A program made the position numbers and the translations under genes. Positions 60,272-64,000 of a DNA stretch of 64,000 nt are shown here, one piece after another. The stretch comes from Macrotrachela quadricornifera (lineage: Eukaryota > Rotifera > Eurotatoria > Philodinida > Philodinidae), in contig JAJEKB010021159.1 in NCBI GenBank assembly GCA_022393335.1, positions 603,262-667,261 on the forward strand. Reading direction: 5' to 3'. Each line of letters starts with the position of its first letter. Position 1 is the first letter of the stretch. The notes under the pieces were generated by a model, which searched no databases, was not told the DNA's origin, and saw only the letters and a list, made by a program, of their open reading frames with translations.

Positions 60272-61526
60272 CTATGCTTTTATGAATCTTCCTCCTTGCA
60301 AAACAGCTAGTTGTGTTTGTGTTTGCGTTTGAGTAGCTTCAAAGCCCAACATTTGCGTTATAACACCTACACGGTGATGGCGGATAATATGTATTACATT
60401 GAAAAATTCTTGACGAAACAGTCGACTTGATAAGCAGTGAATATAGAATGAAGCCTAAAGTAAAGCTTAACAAGATGGAAACAGTTCGGAAACTAATATT
60501 TTTGAACTTACTGAATAATTGATTGAAGCAACGAAAATGGCAATATTATTCAATTCAAATGTTTGTTGTGGTGAAAGTATCGGTATAAGCACATAAACCA
60601 AAAGAATATTGAAGAGGCTTAATGGGATTTGTGTAACAAAAAAGAGAAAAATACTAGCAAGCATAATTATTAACATTTGTCGATCGAGAAAAGCACGACG
60701 ACGACCTTGTTTTAATTGTTGATTTTGTTGTTGTTGACGACGAATTCCAAGAAATATGTTAATAGTGAATATGAGAAGACATATTGTGGGCAAGACTATT
60801 TGAAGGCTAGTTATTGGGATAGGCCAGATCTAGAAAGAATTGATAAACATCCTGTAATTTGGCAAGTTTTCAAATAGAGAGACATACTTTCGAGAAAAAG
60901 TATTGATATGCAGCATCGCTTGAGAAGGGACCGACATTACACGCAGTGGTACCAGGTACAGCAGTCATTGATGGTAGCAGTAAATGGGAATTGAGTGCAA
61001 TCGAACAGATAGCCAGAATAAATGCACCGATAAGTACTCTTTTTTTTGTACAGAATTCTTTGACTCGAAAAGGAAATCGAATACGAAGCCATCGATCGAT
61101 TGCGATGGTTAATAAGAACCAAGATGAACAGCACATAGAAAAATATTGAAAAAATGAATAAAAACGACACAATAGATTCATAAGATTGGTATTTGTTGTG
61201 GGAACACTAAGGCCAAGAAAGATAAAAACGTAGAAGCACGTTAACAAATAGATTGTATCTGCTGCGCTCATGCAGACGAATAGACAGCTCGTCGAAACGT
61301 TACGAAGCGTTTTACGAAGAAAAATGATGATGCTTGTAGTATGACCGAAAAACCCAAAGAGGAATAGAATAATGTATCCGTAGAGAGCCAAGTTTCTCTG
61401 GATGGATGAAACCGAGATTGGATCCAGTGGAGGAAGCATTCCATCACCAGGAAAACCCATTCCACCATCAGGAAACTCCATTCCGCCATCATTGGAGAAA
61501 GTATTGCCGCTACTACTGTAATTCAT
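60272..61526 (-). CDS. Rhodopsin-class GPCR, FMRFamide-receptor-like (bdelloid-type)
   Basis: Three minus-strand exons: 61526-60888 (213 aa), 60829-60512 (106 aa) and 60454-60272 (60 aa, TAG). They are joined in phase 0 across introns of 58 and 57 bp, 379 aa in all. The N-terminus is short and Gly/Met-rich (GGMEFPDGGMGFPGDGM). TM1 is about YGYIILFLFGFFGHTTSIII; TM2 has CMSAADTIYLLTCFYV; TM3 ends IDRWLRIRFP, with the usual DRY as DRW. TM5 is LQIVLPTICLLIFTINIFLG, followed by a Gln-rich loop 3 (RRQQQQNQQLKQGRR). TM6 is MLIIMLASIFLFFVTQIPLS. TM7 reads SINYSASFYIHCLSSRLFRQ, where NYSASFY stands for NPxxY and helix 8 follows. The Cys pair for the extracellular disulfide is plausible (LLCRFYSF, TACNVG). 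It would sense a peptide or amine at the cell surface; the ligand is unknown. The splice at the TM7 exon is needed, because the unspliced frame ends early. Confidence 0.88.
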
Positions 61527-61570
61527 CTATGCTTATAGATATGAAAATAACAAAGAGAATTTCATATATA

Positions 61571-61769
61571 AAGGGTGTTAGCTAAGTTCTGATTTCTTAA
61601 TTGTTAATGACAGTTGTAATACTTTTTCTTGAGATAGAGAGCTGAAATTTTTATAAATTAAAGATCTTGATTAGATATACATGTGATAAAAATTTCAGTT
61701 CTCTATCTAAAGAAAAAGTATTACAACTGTCATTAACAATTAAGAAATCAAAACTTAGCTAACACCTTC
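61571..61769. mobile_element. 199-bp mariner-like MITE upstream of the GPCR
   Basis: Near-perfect foldback: AAGGGTGTTAGCTAAGTTCT then GATTTCTTAATTGTTAATGA and the inverse, flanked by TATA on both sides. It lies 45 bp before the GPCR ATG (minus-strand sense), within the likely promoter or 5'UTR. Confidence 0.8.
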
Positions 61770-61911
61770 TATAAATGAAATAAAATTTTTTTTTCTAAAT
61801 TGACAGGAAAATGATCATTCATTATACAGGATATAAATGAAAGAAAAATTTTAATTGTCTTCTTAACTTACAGTAAAGTGATCATTTATCATTTATTATA
61901 AATGATATATA

Positions 61912-63010
61912 GAGGACGTCAAAAGAATTTCTCCCCTTGATATTTTTTACTTTTTATAGCCATACTTCATTTGCTTTCAAACATATTATATATAGCGAAA
62001 AAAGCCCAGAAAGTGCTGCATCTTTTGATATACTTACATTAAACATCAAATGCAGTTTAAATTGTAAAAATTGTATTAGAAAAAAGTGACCTTTTTTTGT
62101 TTACTACAGGGTTCCATAATGATGTAACATTTTTTATTTAGCCCTTTCGGGACCGGTGACGTTTTAAAACGTCATTAAATTTCACGTCATCTAGTAGAGG
62201 AGAATTCGAATTTTTTCTCGTTTCTTCGAAGCAAGCTCTTTGCTATCGTCCTATATATAGTCCTTAGATTGCTACAAAGAAGAAGATTGGTACATAAATA
62301 AATTCAAGTGGATTAACATCTCAATCATTTTTGAAAAGCTAAGAAATTTGTAATTATTGTTCGAAATGAACCCGTCTCGGAAGGGTTAGTATATACTTTA
62401 GCTTAGGTATATAATAAAATCTTGAATTTTTTTCCAAAAGATGCGCCATGAAAAGTTCTACAATAGCTGTCCTAATGAATTTTCTTATGTTCAAAATAAA
62501 CAACTTACATGACAACGTCACTTCTCATCATATTGAAAATCTTTGGAAGACTTTTGTTTTGCATATATCTCGACTTAAGGAAATGATAGAATATTGAATC
62601 TTCCAAAAATTTTCAATAGGATGGGAAGTGACATTCTCATGTAAGTTGTTCATTTTGAACATAAGAAAATCCATTGGGACAGCTAAAAAGGAATTTAATA
62701 ATACAGTTTTTGTAAAGCTTTTGATGTCGCATCTTTTGTAAAAAAAGTCAAGATTTTATCATATACCTAAGTCAAGATATATACTAAATAAAAAATTTTA
62801 CAACATTATGGAACCCTGTAGTAAACAAAAAAGGTCACTTTTTTGCTAATATATTTTTTACAATTTAAACTGCATTTGATGTTTAATGTAAGGATACCAA
62901 AAGATGCAGCGCGTTCTGAGCTTTCTCGCTATATATCATATGTTTGAAAGTAAACGAAGTATGTCTATAAAAAGTAAAAAATATCAAGGGGAGAAATTCT
63001 TCTGACATCC
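61912..63010. mobile_element. 1.1-kb palindromic element with inserted piggyBac MITE
   Basis: About 235 bp at each end are inverse: agaatttctccccttgatat, cagggttccata and aatgcagtttaaattgtaaa, each with its complement. The inner parts (62390-62575 and 62576-62780) are also inverse, containing gatgcgccatgaaaagttct and its complement. With the 244-bp MITE and one TTAG removed, the arms become similar in length. Confidence 0.75.
62142..62385. mobile_element. piggyBac-type MITE with TTAG duplication
   Basis: CCCTTTCGGGACCGG start and CCCGTCTCGGAAGGG end. TTAG flanks both sides (62138-62141, 62386-62389). The opposite palindrome arm keeps the uninterrupted site (atatatactaaataaaaaat) at about 62777-62796. 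The superfamily usually uses TTAA, so TTAG is a variant target. Confidence 0.75.
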
Positions 63011-63170
63011 GCTGTATTATAAATGATATAAATGAAAGAAAAATTTTATTTTCTTTCCTAACTTACAGTAAAGTGGTCATTTGTCATTTATATTAAATGA
63101 TATAAATGAAAGAAAAATTTTAATTGTCTTCTTAACTTACAGTAAAGTGATCATTGCAACGTCATTTATA

Positions 63171-64000
63171 GTATAAATCGAATTAGGCAGCTACTCATTT
63201 TGTATTAGTTGTCTGATTCGGCTTGTAAAGCTTTTTTCTTCTTATAATTTGATTCTACTTTGTCGCACTTACGAGACTCAACTGAATTTGTATAAATGAA
63301 AAAGAATTTTTTTTTTAATTAAGTCGCCCATTCAGAGGCCAATTAAAATTCTGATAGTGGCTGTGACATATGTTTATTAAAAAAATGAATTACTTGCTGA
63401 CTAATGCTAATCAAGAGCAGATAAGCTATGTAATATTCTTTCTTTTGATGCTCGCTTCTCATTCTACCCAGTTGTAGCATTATCCTTCGTTCGCCATTCG
63501 AGCAGATTTACTTAAAAATTCTTAAAATAAGTATAATTTGATAGAAACGACACACTTTAATTGAAAAGAAAAATATATCATTCGATTGATCTTGCCAAGG
63601 CACATTATTTCATGCTTTTCTGAAACACCATTGTTTATACATTTTGGATAATTAAAAGAGTAAAATTGCCGATAGAATTATGTTCTGTTACTAATTATTT
63701 TGTTCAGTGAGAGCAATGCATATGTGTTCAGAAAAAGGTGATACTCTAAATGGAAAACTTTATTCAATATAATTATATCAAAATAGTTTGGCACAAAAGA
63801 AAAGATTTAAGTACATACAGAGATCATTATTTGATAATCAAGGATAACGTAACTATCAGTTTTTGTACCTTTTCTGTATAATTTCGCTAGCCAAAAGATG
63901 AACTTGAGACAAAGGTCTCTTGTGATAATCTCTATATGATAATGTAGTCCATGCAAGGGGGAAAAAGCGGATTGTGGGATTGTGGGATTGTCGGTATCGT
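63171..64000. other. Intergenic; short ATTGTGGG triplet at the right edge
   Basis: AT-rich with no supported gene. The last 30 bases (63971-63994) hold three copies of the 8-mer ATTGTGGG, the third with a C. The repeat may continue outside the window. Confidence 0.4.

Larger units (their letters stand above)
61822..63170. repeat. ~75-85-bp tandem repeat split by a palindromic element
   Basis: The unit ataaatgaaagaaaaatttt, aattgtcttcttaacttaca, gtaaagtgatcatt occurs once at about 61835-61905. It occurs twice more at about 63025-63165, in the same orientation. The 1.1-kb palindrome at 61912-63010 sits between the units. Confidence 0.7.

Overview
This window looks like nuclear DNA of a bdelloid rotifer (Adineta/Rotaria grade). 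It is AT-rich and eukaryotic, and most of its introns are short GT-AG introns of 50-75 bp. The bdelloid call rests on four things: an NAD:arginine ADP-ribosyltransferase of the style amplified in bdelloids, an FMRFamide-receptor-like rhodopsin GPCR, a kelch-repeat membrane protein, and a near-match to the rotifer trans-splicing leader fused to a calreticulin retrocopy. The genus cannot be fixed from the sequence. Host genes are sparse. Much of the spacer DNA is palindromic, foldback or MITE-like transposon debris, often nested.

Layout. 0-5 kb: end of an LRR (NLR/RNase-inhibitor type) gene on the minus strand, a 901-bp long-TIR element, a single-exon ADP-ribosyltransferase and a TKL-type kinase exon. 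5.6-10 kb: three large inverted-repeat structures, including a 1.6-kb near-perfect palindrome whose two 668-bp arms flank a mariner-like MITE. 10.2-15.2 kb: an Ig-domain exon pair, a possible membrane-anchor exon, a decayed EGF domain, and an array of five 135-bp EGF exons with exactly 71-bp introns, bracketed by two related Tc1-like elements. One exon contains an assembly gap that looks artefactual. 15.5-19 kb: foldback elements and a hAT transposase tail. 20-21.2 kb: spliced-leader-tagged calreticulin retrocopy with two nonsense codons. 22-27.6 kb: piggyBac MITE, minisatellite, Penelope-like RT fragment, second 901-bp long-TIR element. 29-29.7 kb: CAP-domain gene (minus). 30.2-33 kb: TIR element with a tandem array, and small foldbacks. 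34-35.4 kb: secreted acidic Ser/Thr/Asp repeat protein (minus). 38.4-39.8 kb: more Tc1-like DNA. 40.4-42.4 kb: type II membrane kelch protein (minus). 43.4-45.1 kb: a 1.7-kb piggyBac-like insertion carrying SINE-like tails. 46.7-47.1 kb: broken Tc1/mariner transposase. 47.7-53.2 kb: NCS-like EF-hand protein with a 4.3-kb first intron holding a transposon. 53.9-58.3 kb: Tc1-like element plus a decayed DDE transposase. 60.3-61.5 kb: three-exon GPCR (minus). 61.6-63.2 kb: nested MITEs and palindromes behind it.

The host genes do not form one pathway. The left edge (LRR protein, ADP-ribosyltransferase, RIPK-like kinase) has an innate-immunity flavour, but no functional link is shown. The most distinctive content is structural: exon duplication bounded by transposons, symmetric palindromes around MITEs, a MITE insertion with its empty site preserved in the opposite palindrome arm, and an mRNA-derived gene carrying its trans-spliced leader.
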